From the NCBI GenBank assembly GCA_947311845.1, contig CAMZMU010000055.1, positions 20,516,848 through 20,580,847 of the forward strand: DNA of 64,000 bases, given 5' to 3'. The notes beneath the pieces were generated by a model that was not told the origin of the DNA, did no database searches, and saw nothing but the letters and a program-made list of their open reading frames with translations. Positions 1 to 11,300 of this stretch are shown piece after piece (the stretch's first letter is position 1; every line of letters starts with the position of its first letter). The DNA comes from Poa pratensis. Lineage: Eukaryota; Streptophyta; Magnoliopsida; Poales; Poaceae. The translations under genes and the position numbers were made by a program.

Positions 1-574
1 ACCAACTTCAACACTAAAAATGGACATCTTCTACAAATTAAATCAATTACACAAAGTGACAAACTAAACTAAGCCAACCAAATCAGAATCACTGAACCCC
101 TAATAACAAGAGCATGCCAAAAAAGAACATGCTTCACACCGAATTCACCACCATCACATACTCAAACCATGCTTGAAATTCTGGATGAAGACAGCTTGCT
201 GACACAGATCATGGAAACTATAAGGATCCAGAATGCCTCAATAACCTAATGGATGTCCCCAAAGCACCTGCCTTTTTCACCCAAACAACCACCACACCGC
301 CCCTGTGCCATCTATTGCCCAAGCAAGAGAATCCTCGTGGAATTTTTGTTCTACGAATTACAACCAAAGGGCTCATCAAGCCAGCCAATTGCGCCGATAA
401 AACCACAAACCACCACCAAATCCACCCAAAGCCCAATTCTTAACGCCTACCACACCAGGACCACACCCCGACCACGCATCATCCAACCCAGGTAAAGCAA
501 ACGGCACTACCCAACCGACCAACCGGCCGAGATCCCTACGACAAGGACCAATCAAGCGAGAAAAGGCTTCTTAC
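1..574 (-). other. Probable intron 1 of the partial gene
   Basis: AT-rich to neutral sequence lying after the splice donor at 574. Short open frames here overlap each other in several frames and show no domain, so I do not call coding sequence. Confidence 0.3.
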
Positions 575-741
575 TTGAGAACGGGGACGGAATTGACCGA
601 GCCAGACACGGGTGGCGACATCCGCGCGAGCGCACCGCCATAGCTGCTCCCCTCCGACACCGACGAGCTCGACGCCGCCCGGTTCTCCACGCAGCCCTCG
701 AGCTCCGCCACATCCGCCATGGCCCCCATCTGCCGCCTCAT
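575..741 (-). CDS. First coding exon of an unrecognised gene (partial)
   Basis: A GC-rich open frame on the minus strand ends at a good splice donor (CTCAA then GTAAGA, exon edge at 575). The coding start is probably the ATG at 741, 729 or 720; 777 is also in frame. The peptide of about 50 residues begins MADVAELEG from the 720 start, then is rich in Ser, Gly and Ala, and ends near SVNSVPVL. I recognise no domain. Upstream on this strand (760-1010) the DNA is GC-rich and contains AAACCCTAGG, a string common in plant 5' UTRs, which fits a promoter/5' UTR. The rest of the gene would lie in and beyond positions 1-570, where I see intron-like AT-rich DNA and no convincing second exon. Product unknown. 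Confidence 0.5.
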
Positions 742-1229
742 CACCACGGGGCAAAATTCAGATCGAAAAGGCCCCACGGTAACCGCCGCGAACAGATCGA
801 GCGAAAAGCCGCCGGCCTTACGAATCTAGCGCGTCCGTCCGGCCCAGATCGAGCGATTTGGGGGGGGGTCGAATCGATCGGGGGGGGGCGAGAGGTGGCG
901 CGAAGGGAGCGAGCGAGGGAGGGAGGCGGTGGCGGGCTCGAAACCCTAGGAGGGCGTTAAAGAGCGGAGCTTTTTCCCCTTCCTCGCTCTACGGCTGCCG
1001 TTGGGTGTCGGGGGCAGTTGTTGTTGGAGAGGAGAGATTTGCTTTCAAAAAACCTCGCCCGTTGAAGGGATGGGGAAGGGGGCGAGCCGGAGCCGGAGGC
1101 GGAATTAATTACTGCGCGCGTTTTTCCGAATTGGACCTGAGTTTGTTCTGTATCAGATTAGGAGAAGGGATACGCGTTTCCGTTACAATTTTTTTTTTAC
1201 TAGTGCAATCTTATTCAGAAGAACGGAAC
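742..1229 (-). promoter_or_regulatory. GC-rich 5' UTR/promoter region of the partial minus-strand gene
   Basis: The GC-rich block, with G runs at about 860-890, sits directly upstream of the candidate start codons. No TATA box could be fixed with confidence. Confidence 0.35.
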
Positions 1230-1232
1230 TAA

Positions 1233-1325
1233 GAGCATCTCTAGCAGACACCCTAAAACTCCAAAACCGTATATCGGCTGGAATCTTTGGGTCGGGTAGT
1301 TTTAGGGGATGTGCTATAGATGCTC
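1233..1325. mobile_element. Harbinger/Tourist-type MITE, 93 bp
   Basis: The ends are inverted repeats. The left end reads GAGCATCTCTAGCAGACACC; the right end, reverse-complemented, reads GAGCATCTATAGCACATCCC, and both continue into CTAAAACT. The element is flanked by TAA at 1230-1232 and 1326-1328, the three-base target duplication typical of PIF/Harbinger insertions. It lies about 500 bp upstream of the partial minus-strand gene. Confidence 0.8.
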
Positions 1326-1328
1326 TAA

Positions 1329-1790
1329 TCCATGTTCGGAAAAGATGTAAATTTAGATGAACAAACTTGGTTAAAAATCCACAAACCTTCTTTCTGCGTA
1401 CAAAGAAATTATCTAACAATCGTGAGGAAATTTATTGATGTGGTATGATCTTAAATTTCCATAGATGGAAATTGCTCGAAAGAAAGGGAGAGAAGTGGGA
1501 GAGCGCTAGAGTTGATCGACAATGATCGACGTAAGTTACCCACAAAAGATGTCCAACAAATAAGTAGCCCACAATCAGGCATGGAGGGGGCATGGTGGTG
1601 GTGCGGCAAGACCCCAACTTGACGTAGGTGGCAGCCAAAATACACCGGCACTGGTTTTGATGTAGAGTGGGGCAGTCCACATAGGTGAACAAAGAAAAAG
1701 AGGGCGCGGCGAGAAAAAAAGGAGGAAGAAGAAAGGAAGACGGGGAAGGGAACAAAGCAAATGATTGGAGTATATAATTCTAACTTATGT
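1329..1790. other. Intergenic DNA, no supported gene
   Basis: Mixed-composition DNA with purine-rich stretches (1480-1510, 1690-1755). Overlapping minus-strand frames are low complexity and show no domain. Confidence 0.3.
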
Positions 1791-1794
1791 GGGA

Positions 1795-2068
1795 AAAAAC
1801 ATCGAGTCTATGAACACAGTACAACGCAGACGCTCAATACACGTGCACACACTCACCCCTATGAACGCACGCACGCACACCCTACCACTATGAGCACCTC
1901 GAAAGACTGAGCCGGCGATCGAGTCTTGAGATTGACGAAGTCACCACAGCCGCCTCGCTGTCGACGAGAACGTCACCTCCTACCGAAGAATATTCCGCCT
2001 TAATGAGAAACACCAATGTCAAATCTGGATTTGAACTCTGATGGGCTAGGGTGGCGGTGGGGCAACAT
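1795..2068 (-). repeat. SINE-like dispersed repeat
   Basis: The segment with CACTCACCCCTATGAACGCA, tandem acgc units and the later GGATTTGAACTCTGATGGGC resembles a dispersed grass repeat. On the minus strand the latter part reads TTCAAATCC, close to a tRNA-derived box B, which suggests a SINE pointing left. I could not place box A or a target duplication, so family and limits are approximate. Confidence 0.4.
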
Positions 2069-2335
2069 TTATGAGATGCCGGACACATTAGCAGGACCGA
2101 CGTTGGAGATGCTCTCAAACATTGTTGTGCTCCATAGTCAGAATTGCCCGTAAGCTTTGACCCTCCAATGTTTGGCAAACGTCGGTAACCAGCAAATAGC
2201 GATGGCACATCGACGAGCCGATCTCCTTCAACTTCTATCTCTACACAGTTGCGGAGGGGATGAGCATAGCCTCGATATAATTCTCTCTAGGTATATGTAC
2301 TCAGTCAAAACTGATCACTTTTTTTAACACTACTC

Positions 2336-2656
2336 TTATATTAGTACAATACTAATCGCATTCGTAGCTATCAAGCCCAATTGGAGTGCTGGTCCAACCA
2401 ATGATGATTTGACATCCAAACCTGTATAAATGTTAGCTAAATCGAACAATTGATTACTGTCATCAGTATATAACTTCCATATGATATGTTTCGTGCCAAG
2501 GTATTTCGTGCCATATATCAGAGTAGTTTGATTTGCAACCTCATCTACATGGTGCGGATACTGGATTTGTTCACCACTGTTAGCTATCCATAAGTCACAA
2601 CCAAAGGTTGAATGAAATACACAAGTGCAAAATAAGCATGCTAAAAAGAAACACGA
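2336..2656 (-). CDS. Unrecognised open stretch without an ATG
   Basis: From the stop TGA at 2657-2659 to TAA at 2336-2338 one minus-strand frame stays open for about 106 codons in AT-rich DNA. It starts with a hydrophobic, Cys/Phe-rich stretch (SCFFLACLFC) and continues with ordinary soluble-protein composition, including WIANSGEQIQYPHHVDEV and YGTKYLGTKHIIWKLY. It has no ATG, but TTTCTTTTTAG at its 5' end could be a splice acceptor, so it could be a terminal exon or a gene fragment. I recognise no family. Confidence 0.25.
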   Translation of the reverse strand, partial: SCFFLACLFCTCVFHSTFGCDLWIANSGEQIQYPHHVDEVANQTTLIYGTKYLGTKHIIWKLYTDDSNQLFDLANIYTGLDVKSSLVGPALQLGLIATNAISIVLI

Positions 2657-2659
2657 TCA

Positions 2660-4315
2660 CATGGTACATGGATTCCTAATTCATATCACGATATTTGTGA
2701 CATAATTCCTTTTCCGATGATAAAACCAAAGACAATATGCATCTTGCGCTACAAATAAGGCATCATTCCAGAAGCAGTTGAATAATGTCTAACCTACAAT
2801 AGTGGGACAACGGATTTTTCTCTAGAAACTGCTATGAGTTTTGTGTATGCCCTAAGAAGGAGGTGCATTTCTACAAACACTTTTTTTTGTGGGAAAACAA
2901 GGGAAAAAACCCTTACATAACATGCAAACTACCAAAACCAGAAACAACGGGTACTGACCACCTTCACTTGGCCCCATTTAATCAAAGGCCCATCAACCAT
3001 CGTAGAGGCCAGCCTTCTTCCAGCTCGTCATTCCTGCAACCCCAGGCACACCGATAGTAAAATCATCTAACTGTCCACACCGACTGTCAGAAAACCCATG
3101 AAACCAACTAGGCAGTAACAACGACCACAACTAATTCCGAGGTGTGCTTGTCCTCCCCTTGGTGCGGCACTTTCTGTTTTTCTCCACATTCTTCACATGG
3201 TCTATCGCCACGATGGACCAATGTACTTACAAACTCTTGAACTTGTTGACGAAGGCCGCGTGGTCATGTAGTCAAGCTTCACCTTCCTGCAAAAGGACGC
3301 AGACCCACACAAGTAGTATTCCTGTGCCACAATCTCCCCATAGCCTCTAGCCTCTTATGCTTACGTTTCTAGTTCTCACTGTGGTCACTCCGAAGAGGAG
3401 TATTGATGGATGTGGGTGCACTGACTTGTGCAGGCAACGGCTTAGAAACACAACCACACCTTTGTGTCACCGTAGCTAGGATTGCTGCAGGTACATGCTG
3501 AAAATCGTGGGCAAAAAGTTGTTGTGCTTGCAGCCATCAGCATCCCTGGAACCGGTGCTAATGTCCTCGTTGAGGCGATCACAGGAATGTAGAAGGGGTG
3601 CCCTTTGATGAACTAAGGTCCTGAAGCAAAATGCCAGCAAGACTAATTGGATACCTGCGGAGCAAATGGTGGCTGGGTTGGTATTTCTGTTTCCTGAAGT
3701 TCGTAGCTTGTTCAATGTAATAAGCACTATCCCATGTTTTTTCAAGCATTGACTGCAAAATCCTGCTTGTTAAAAGCAAGAATGTTTCAAGGAATCAGAT
3801 ATCTCCACAAGATACATACCTGCACAAACATTTGACTAAATTAAGGATGTGAGGCAACGGATACCAGTTCTCTTCAGAGGAAGAACATATCAGCTGTCAA
3901 AGCAGAAAACAGAAATAATGAAAACCCAACTTTAATGTAAAGCTAAATTTTCTATTGTCGGGAGAAAACAGAAAGCGTAGGCCAGTAATCTGTCTTCAAA
4001 AAGGAAAGAAATAGTTTATTGAGCATGTTTACTGTTGGCCTCCGAAAAATGAACGTATGAGTTATGGCTTGGTCCCTGATATACAATAAAAATGTGCGTG
4101 GACAGACAAAATAAATTATACAAGTACGGATGAACTGACCTTTAGTGCTAAAAAATCATTTGTTGCGCTGGATTTCCTTATCACTAACTCGATGACCATA
4201 GTGGAGTTGTGACAGTGTACAGTAAACCGCTGAGCAGTGTTGCAGTTTGTAAAGCAAATTTTATCAGAGTTCCATCCGAAGGTGAGCTTCATCTTCCTCT
4301 CTCTCAAGACAGATA
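2660..4315. other. Intergenic/3' flank of the PPR gene
   Basis: AT-rich DNA with no supported gene. Positions 2860-3060 (an A/T run then CC-rich sequence) look like degraded retroposon DNA. Positions 3470-4315 lie downstream of the PPR stop codon and probably include its 3' UTR. Confidence 0.3.
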
Positions 4316-5583
4316 TTATGACAACCATGACTTGAACACAGACGAAATGCCTGACTGCCTAAGGAAAAACATTATCAGTCGAACTTCCTGTCTTGCCTTG
4401 GCATTCGATAGCGCCTGGCAGAGCGATTCACTTGTTTGTAGACCAGCAAGCACCATGTCATTGACCATATCTTCCGCTTCCGAACATTTATCGTCATTGC
4501 AAAGACTACGGATCGTCAGGCCGTAGCTAGCGGGATTAGGAACCAAGCCATTCTTCCTCATCTCCATGACTAATTTCATAGCCCGGTAAGAGTTCCCTTC
4601 TCGGCCATAGCCATAAATCATCATATCATAAATCACATTGTTCCCTTAATACCTTTCTCCCCCATTGACTGGAACAGCTTTCTTGCATCCTTCATCTTGC
4701 CCTCCATGCAGAGAGCATGCACCAAAACACCGTAAGTGTGCACATCCACCTCTAAACCAGACTCTTCCATGGCTGTAAACATCTCAAAAGCTTCGTCCAT
4801 GTCATTGCCTCGGGCAACTGCATCAATGAGTATGGTGTACGTCACTTTGTGGGCGCCAACCCTCGATCCTTCATGTCAGAGAATGCCCTGTTTGCACGGG
4901 CAATATCTCTAGCACGACAGAACCCCGCAATAAGCGCATTGTATGTAACAACAGTGGGTTGGTACCCCGCCACCCTCATCTGGTTTGAGAAATGCAACGC
5001 ATTCGACATCTTCCCAGCTTTTCCATACCCATCGACAAGAAGGTTGAATGTCACGACTGTCGGACGGATGCCCTCCCTCCGCATCATTTCCAGCAGCTGG
5101 TAGCATCCTTCAGCTTGCCGTGTCTGCACAGCCCGGCAATGAGGGTGTTATAGCTGACAACGTTGCGTGCAACGCCCTTTACAGGCATGTCATCAAACAG
5201 GCGACGGGCACGCTCGAACTCCCCGTCCTGCACCACTCCCCGATCAAGATTGTAGGTGTAGAGGTTTGGCTCGACTCCGCCCCTCCTCATCTCCTCAAAC
5301 AAGGCGAGGCCCTCCTCCCTGTGTCCACGGATGAAGTAGCCGTGGATCAGAGCGGTGAACGTGACCTCGTTGGGGCCAGTCCCAGGCGCGGCATTACGTC
5401 AAACACCCTCCGTGCTTCCGCCACGTCGCCGCTCCTGCAGCAGCCGTGCACGAGCGCCGTGCACGCCGCCACGTCCAGCGCCGCGTCGCCGGACTTCGCG
5501 CCACAAGCGAGCAGCGCGAGGGCCGACCGCACCTCACCGGCGGCGCAGAGCCGGCGCACGGCTGCGGCCGTGGTCGTCGACAT
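4316..5583 (-). CDS. P-class pentatricopeptide repeat protein (frame broken)
   Basis: About 420 residues in tandem 35-residue PPR motifs. Clear motif cores include VVTFNLLVDGYGKAGKM, VVTYNALIAGFCRARDI and TYTILIDAVARGNDMDEAF. PPR proteins of this class bind organelle RNA and act in its processing, stability or translation; the target cannot be read here. The start is the ATG at 5583 (MSTTTAAAVRRLCAAG); the stop is at 4316-4318. The frame is broken near 5372-5375, 5107-5108, 4846-4848 and 4643-4645, plus a compensated pair between about 5221 and 5260. The single breaks each sit in or beside a 2-4 base homopolymer and are each repaired by one extra base of that run, so they may be sequence errors. 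No introns are seen. No clear transit peptide is visible in the short N-terminus. A true pseudogene remains possible. Confidence 0.8.
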
Positions 5584-5874
5584 CGGGATATTTTTTTTGC
5601 CCTCTGAGTTTGACTGGTTGCTCTAGGGCCAGAAGACGGTCAAAATAGGCTTATGTTAGCCTGGCTAACTGGATGCAGACTTGCAGACACGTCCAGAGAC
5701 TCGACGCGGCAAATACTTCTCGCTCCTCAGCAGCAGATACGCCGTTGCATAGACTTTGCTTGTTGCTGCTCGAGCTTAGGTTGACATTTCCCCCCCCCCC
5801 CCCCCAAAAAAAGATAATTCGCATTCGCAAATACGGTTACAAAAATAAAAAATGCAGACCAAGCAAAACAGAAA
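5584..5874. other. PPR upstream region with a poly(C) tract
   Basis: Between the PPR start and the tRNA lies a C run of roughly 15-17 bases near 5790-5806 followed by an A run. No gene is seen. Confidence 0.4.
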
Positions 5875-5946
5875 CGCCCACCGTGGGGCTCGAACCCACG
5901 ACCCAAGGTTAAGAGCCTTGCGCTCTACCAACTGAGCTAGACGGGC
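5875..5946 (-). tRNA. trnK-CTT: tRNA-Lys (anticodon CTT)
   Basis: The minus strand folds as a 72-nt tRNA: acceptor GCCCGTC pairs with GGTGGGC, the D arm contains box A (TAGCTCAGTTGGTAGAGC), the anticodon stem CAAGG/CCTTG encloses loop CTCTTAA (anticodon CTT, reads AAG), and the T arm contains box B (GGTTCGAGCC). No intron. CCA is not encoded, as expected for a nuclear eukaryotic tRNA gene. Confidence 0.95.
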
Positions 5947-7428
5947 TCTGGTGACAGTTAAAAATACCATTATAAGTTATGAACTTGACAAGGAAGATTT
6001 TATCAAATGGAACCTTGAAGGCCGATTCAGCTTCTCCATCCAATTGTACATGACGAGTGCTACTGCAGCGATTTTACGAGAAATATCACTCTACAGATTT
6101 GTTTAGACGACTTAGTTGTTGCCGCCGTGACAGTCTTCATGGTGGGTGGCTACTCAGGAGATGTGACGACGGCTAAACATGTTTTGCTAGAAAAGGTTTT
6201 GCAGGTGTATTTAGATGTATTTCCAAATGTTCTTAAGGTATTTTTTTTGTAATTGTGGGGACAATTGCCCTAAATCTAAATGCGTAGTTTGTAATCGTTG
6301 CTCCAGATGTTAGCCTTAAAAAAATTGCATAGTGTCCCCAAGTTTTATCAATTGCTATGTGAATATGAACTCTGGTACTATTGAATCCCTTAAAGAAACG
6401 CACTGTGATCAAGCGAGCAAAGTCCTGTAAAAGCAATGGAAAGAGTATCCCGTCATCACCTATGCTATGCACGCGACAGCTTGGAAGAAGAACGAAGGAA
6501 CATTGTACTTGGCTTCACCTTTGCAGATTAGCATCTGCTGCCTGGAAGGACTGAAAAGAAAGGAATGTGACGTTATCTTTAGCACAATCTTTTTGCAGGT
6601 ATGAAACTTGAAAACAAGGAAACCGATCAATCCGTGCGCCCGCATGCAAATAGATGGAAGGATCCAGAATAAAGGGACGGAACGCGTGTTATTATTATCG
6701 CTGAGGCTTTTACTTTGCATGCCACCTAACTAATTAATTTGTATTCTTTCTTTTTTTGAACAAGTACGGAATAGTATATTTTACACTGAAGTGTTCAAAT
6801 GCCAACGTGTGCTGCAGCAGCATTTCTTCTGTACACGTTACTACACTATTTCATATCGGTATGTACAAAAGATTAAAGATGCTCCGTATAAAGATATTGT
6901 TTTGTGACAGCATCAGTTAGCGTCAGAAGCACACGTGTTTAGCACAAAGAAGGAGTAGTCCCAATCACCAACTTGATTTGATTTGATTCTATTTTATTAG
7001 CAATAAGTCTCTCACAAGTTCATTGCCGATAATCACGACAGCAAGCACCAACACGGCAGGACCATATTTTGCCATCAGGCAAAGATCGTATCTCGTCCCA
7101 CACCCAGTTGTCCTCCACGGGCACGCGTGATAAATCAGTCGAGTCGACCAGCAGTCCAAACAAAATCCAAACCTCCGAGACCTTCCACTTCGACGTCACC
7201 GCTCTATCCCAAGCCCAGTGCCCCACCCACCGGCCCCCGGAACAAAACCGAGTCCCCTCCACGGTCAGCGACGGGCGGCGCCAGCCGACGAGCCCGCATC
7301 CCATCCCCCACCAAAGAGAAATCCTCCCCAATTCGAACGCGGCCACGCCTTCACGCGCCCTCCATTCCCCTTCCCCATTTCCCTCTTCGCAGCAGCACCA
7401 GCACCTCCTCCTCTCCCCGGAGGCTTCG
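5947..7428. other. Intergenic and O-fucosyltransferase upstream region
   Basis: AT-rich to about 7020, then increasingly GC- and C-rich toward the start at 7429, as expected for a grass promoter and 5' UTR. A T run followed by GAAC at about 6751-6758 resembles a retroposon tail, but I found no target duplication. Confidence 0.35.
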
Positions 7429-8349
7429 ATGCAGCACCACGCGTACAGCCGGCTGGGCAGCTTCGGCGCCGCGCCGTCCCCGCCTTCGTCCCCGCGGCGG
7501 GCGTGGGGGAGGAGGCCGTCCGCGAAGGGGGCCGCCTCGGCGCGGGCGGCGCCCGGGCCATGCGGAGGGCGGCGAGGGCGTGCTCGCGGCGCTGCTGCGG
7601 CGGCAGGCGGTCTTCCTCTTCGCGCCGCTGCTCTACGTGGCCGCGATGCTGCTCTACATGGGCTCCGTCTCCCTCGACAGCGTGCCCCGCATCATCTCGC
7701 GCCCGGCCCCCGGATCGCTCTACCGCTCCCCGCAGCTGTACGCGCGACTGCGGGACGACATGGACGCTGACAACGCTACCGACGCGGTGAGTGCCTCCCA
7801 CCTCTGTTCATCTCTGGACTCTGGCACGGCAGTTTTGGTCTAGGAGTTTATTTATGTTTTCGATCAGACTATTTATTCCTCCATTTGGATGCTCGTCTTG
7901 TGAGGTGCGGTGTTGGGTACTGCTTGGATCATTGGATGTGAGGAATTTTCAGAGTGGTGTAGCTCTGATCGTTGGATGAGCTAGTTTCAGCGTGTCTTCG
8001 GAGACACTGAACCGTGTACCGTGTCCTTGTTTGGATTATTGTAGTGCGTGCTGGTTATGACGGATATGGGTTAGTTTTTCCCCCAGTTGCTACAGAATTA
8101 CGACACAGTTCTAGAAATGTATGTGAGGGTGGATTCTCAGGGCAAACTAATGGTGTTTCTAAGATACTTCAGATTCGTTGGATTCCTAGTGCTTGAGTCT
8201 ACTGGGAGAAGATGTGTATCTTCGTCAGAATCAGATAATTGGAATTTGGGAATGCGTCAGATAAGTTGCTTCGAGCAATAGCATGAGTGGAATGTTTATA
8301 ATTATGGTGTCATATCGAATCACAAGCTGATGACTGCACCTCATTTGCA

Positions 8350-8383
<34 letters not shown>

Positions 8384-11300
8384 TCACAGTTATTATCAGT
8401 TGTAGCACCTCAAGGACATATGCTGGTTTCTTCCTGGATAAGCTGCCAAACTCAGTGTGGTTGTAAAAACAAAGCAAGTTTCTTACTGAAGACCTGTAAC
8501 TACGCATGTGCAATGCCCGCCTTGACTAATAGATTAAATTAAATATACTGCAAGCGTGAGAAGTTACATGTAGAACAGTATAGCTACTTCCAAACTTAGA
8601 AATGCCAAGCACACACTGCTGTATTCGTGAACTACACGGAGGATGAAACACCTAATGTAAACTATCCACCAAGCAGTCTGCAATTCTGCTGGCCTAAAAC
8701 AACTGCAAAATTGCTCTATGATTTGAATCATATGAATGTGTATACCATGCATTTGGTTGCGACCATCTGGCTGAACACGTCGTTTTATATTAGTAGAGAT
8801 GATGACAGATAATTTTATGATTAAAACATATGACTTGTGTATCTGATGACCTTTCAACCCCTAAAACCTGATTAACAACAATGACATATACAACTGCTGC
8901 CACCTGCTACAGCAATACCTTTAGTCGTGAAAGTCTTATCTTGACAGAGGGAGTATAAATTAAAGATAGTTGCACCCTCGTGGTATAATATAAAGTTTAA
9001 TGGTTGTTTATTGTTATGTCCTGGGATTCATGTATTTTCCTGTTCATCGGTCTTGATGTACTTACTAATAGGTATCAGGACATGCAGTTAACGGTGTATG
9101 TTATAAGAGATTTTCTCTTTGATTCTGTTGTATTCATAGGATATGTACTTTGCCACATCCTGTTACCTGTTATTCTAAGTTCACACATTTGTATTTTGCA
9201 TATATGTTTTATTATTCTCACACTGCTACATTTTTGTAGCTAGCAACTGTATGGCGACATGCTTACAAAGGAGGTGTTTGGCAACCTTGCATAAGCAATA
9301 ACACCTATGGTATGTCAATTAAAAATTTCTGAATATTTCTTTGTACTTCTAATTTCACATACTGGTATTATTCTATTATTCTACTGATATATAGTCTTTA
9401 TGAATTCCAAAGAAGCTCTGCTTTGTTTTTTTTTAAATTCACCATTGAATGACCTCCGGTTTGTCATAGAACATTGCTAAATTTGATTGCCTTGGTGTGA
9501 GTCCTTTGAAAGTTATAATTGAAAAATGATATACGGTTTAGCCACAATATTTGCATTACTCTTTTTTGTCTGTCAGTAAACAGCACATGCCATTTCGCAT
9601 GATGCACCTCATTATTGAAGGAAGTATGTATTAATATTTAGTTCTGTGTTTTTGTAGGTTTGCCTGAACCAAATGGCTACATATATGTGGAGGCAAATGG
9701 TGGTTTGAATCAGCAAAGGACATCGGTATGTACCTCTCATCGGTTGCTTGCCGTGACATTTACCAAAAAATTGCATTGTAAAGTTTTCAATGTACAACAA
9801 GTTGTTCACATATATTTCCTGTTGTTTTGTAGATATGCAATGCAGTCGCAGTTGCTGGTTTTCTGAATGCAACTCTTATAATCCCAAATTTCCACTATCA
9901 CAGCATTTGGAGGGATCCTAGGTTTATTCCTTTCTGATATGCATGCTGTTGATTGCGATCATTTATCATGCTACTGCGTTCTTGTATGCCCTACCACTAT
10001 CTGTATATAGTTTTTTTTTTGTGCCATGACATTTGGTTAGGATTGATAAAATTGAATTTTTCGTTGATAGGTTTCCTAAACAACAAGAATGACACTTTAC
10101 TTACTTTACATGTATCTATCATTCTCTCTATGATTGATATATACATGTTTATAAAGGATAAGTTGTATACTATACTACTCCGTATTAACATCTTATTGGC
10201 TAGATTCACACTAGACAGCTCAAAATGCTAGCTACGAACTGTTATCCTTTTCATTTTGCATGATGTACTGTCATGGTATGTTCAGCTGAAACATAATTAA
10301 TTATCCAGGTAGGCACTTAGTCAATGTTAGGAAAGGAACTACTTGAATGACCATTGGGCACGATACCTATTGTTAGCTATGCACAACTTCAACGTTCTGG
10401 TGGTTTTGACAACTAAATTGCCGTTTATAATACGTAAATCTCAGGAGTGTGTTGGAATAAGGGGGTTTTCTTGGAAGTTTGGGTCTTAGTTCAGTTTTAA
10501 TTTAGTCCCTTTTTTACAGTACAAAAAGCAAAGGTTAGATACTAATACTTGGTTATTTATTTTTTGGTACAGCAAATTCAGTGACATTTATGATGAGGAT
10601 CACTTTGTCCAACGTTTGAAAAGTGATGTCCGAGTGGTTGACAAGGTGCCTGAATTCATAATGGAGCGGTTTAGTCACAATTTGAGTAATGTTTTTAATT
10701 TCAAGATAAAGGCTTGGTCTCCTATTGAATACTACAAAGATGTTGTTCTTCCGAAGTTGATTGAAGAAAGGTGAGTTAAAGCCAATTGGTTATTGCAGGT
10801 CTGAAGAAAATGTATTTGTGGCATTATTGAGTTTGACTGTTATAGTAACCTTTTAACACTATTGTCTGTAAATTGTAGGCTCATTAGGATATCGCCTTTT
10901 GCAAATCGGCTGTCATTTGATGCTCCGCCTGCTGTTCAACGACTGAGATGCCTGGCTAACTTTGAAGCCTTAAAGTTTTCTAAACCAATCACTACTTTAT
11001 CTGACACTTTAATTTCTCGGATGAGAGCAAAAAGCCCGGAAAACAACGGGAAATATGTTGCGGTACATCTCCGTTTTGAAGAGGTTAGTTTTCTTCTGTA
11101 GAAGATTTGTGCTTCGTATTTCTTAGCCTGTTCATGAAACAACAAGACTTAGTAAGGCGGGTGTAGGGGAACTACCGGCTTGTTTGAGGGCCCTGGTTAC
11201 TATCACTGTGTTTAGAAATTGACACATTCTTCTGTCGGAATTTCACTTCTGAAGTTTGGGTTTGCTCATGGGTATCAGATAAGATAACTGTTATCCTTTT

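Noticed and set aside
858..1232. 124-codon open frame on the plus strand
   Set aside because: It lies in GC-rich leader/promoter DNA of the minus-strand gene, is Arg/Gly low complexity, and has no domain.
5048..5626. 192-codon plus-strand frame opposite the PPR gene
   Set aside because: Shadow of the PPR coding strand; composition follows the antisense of PPR repeats.
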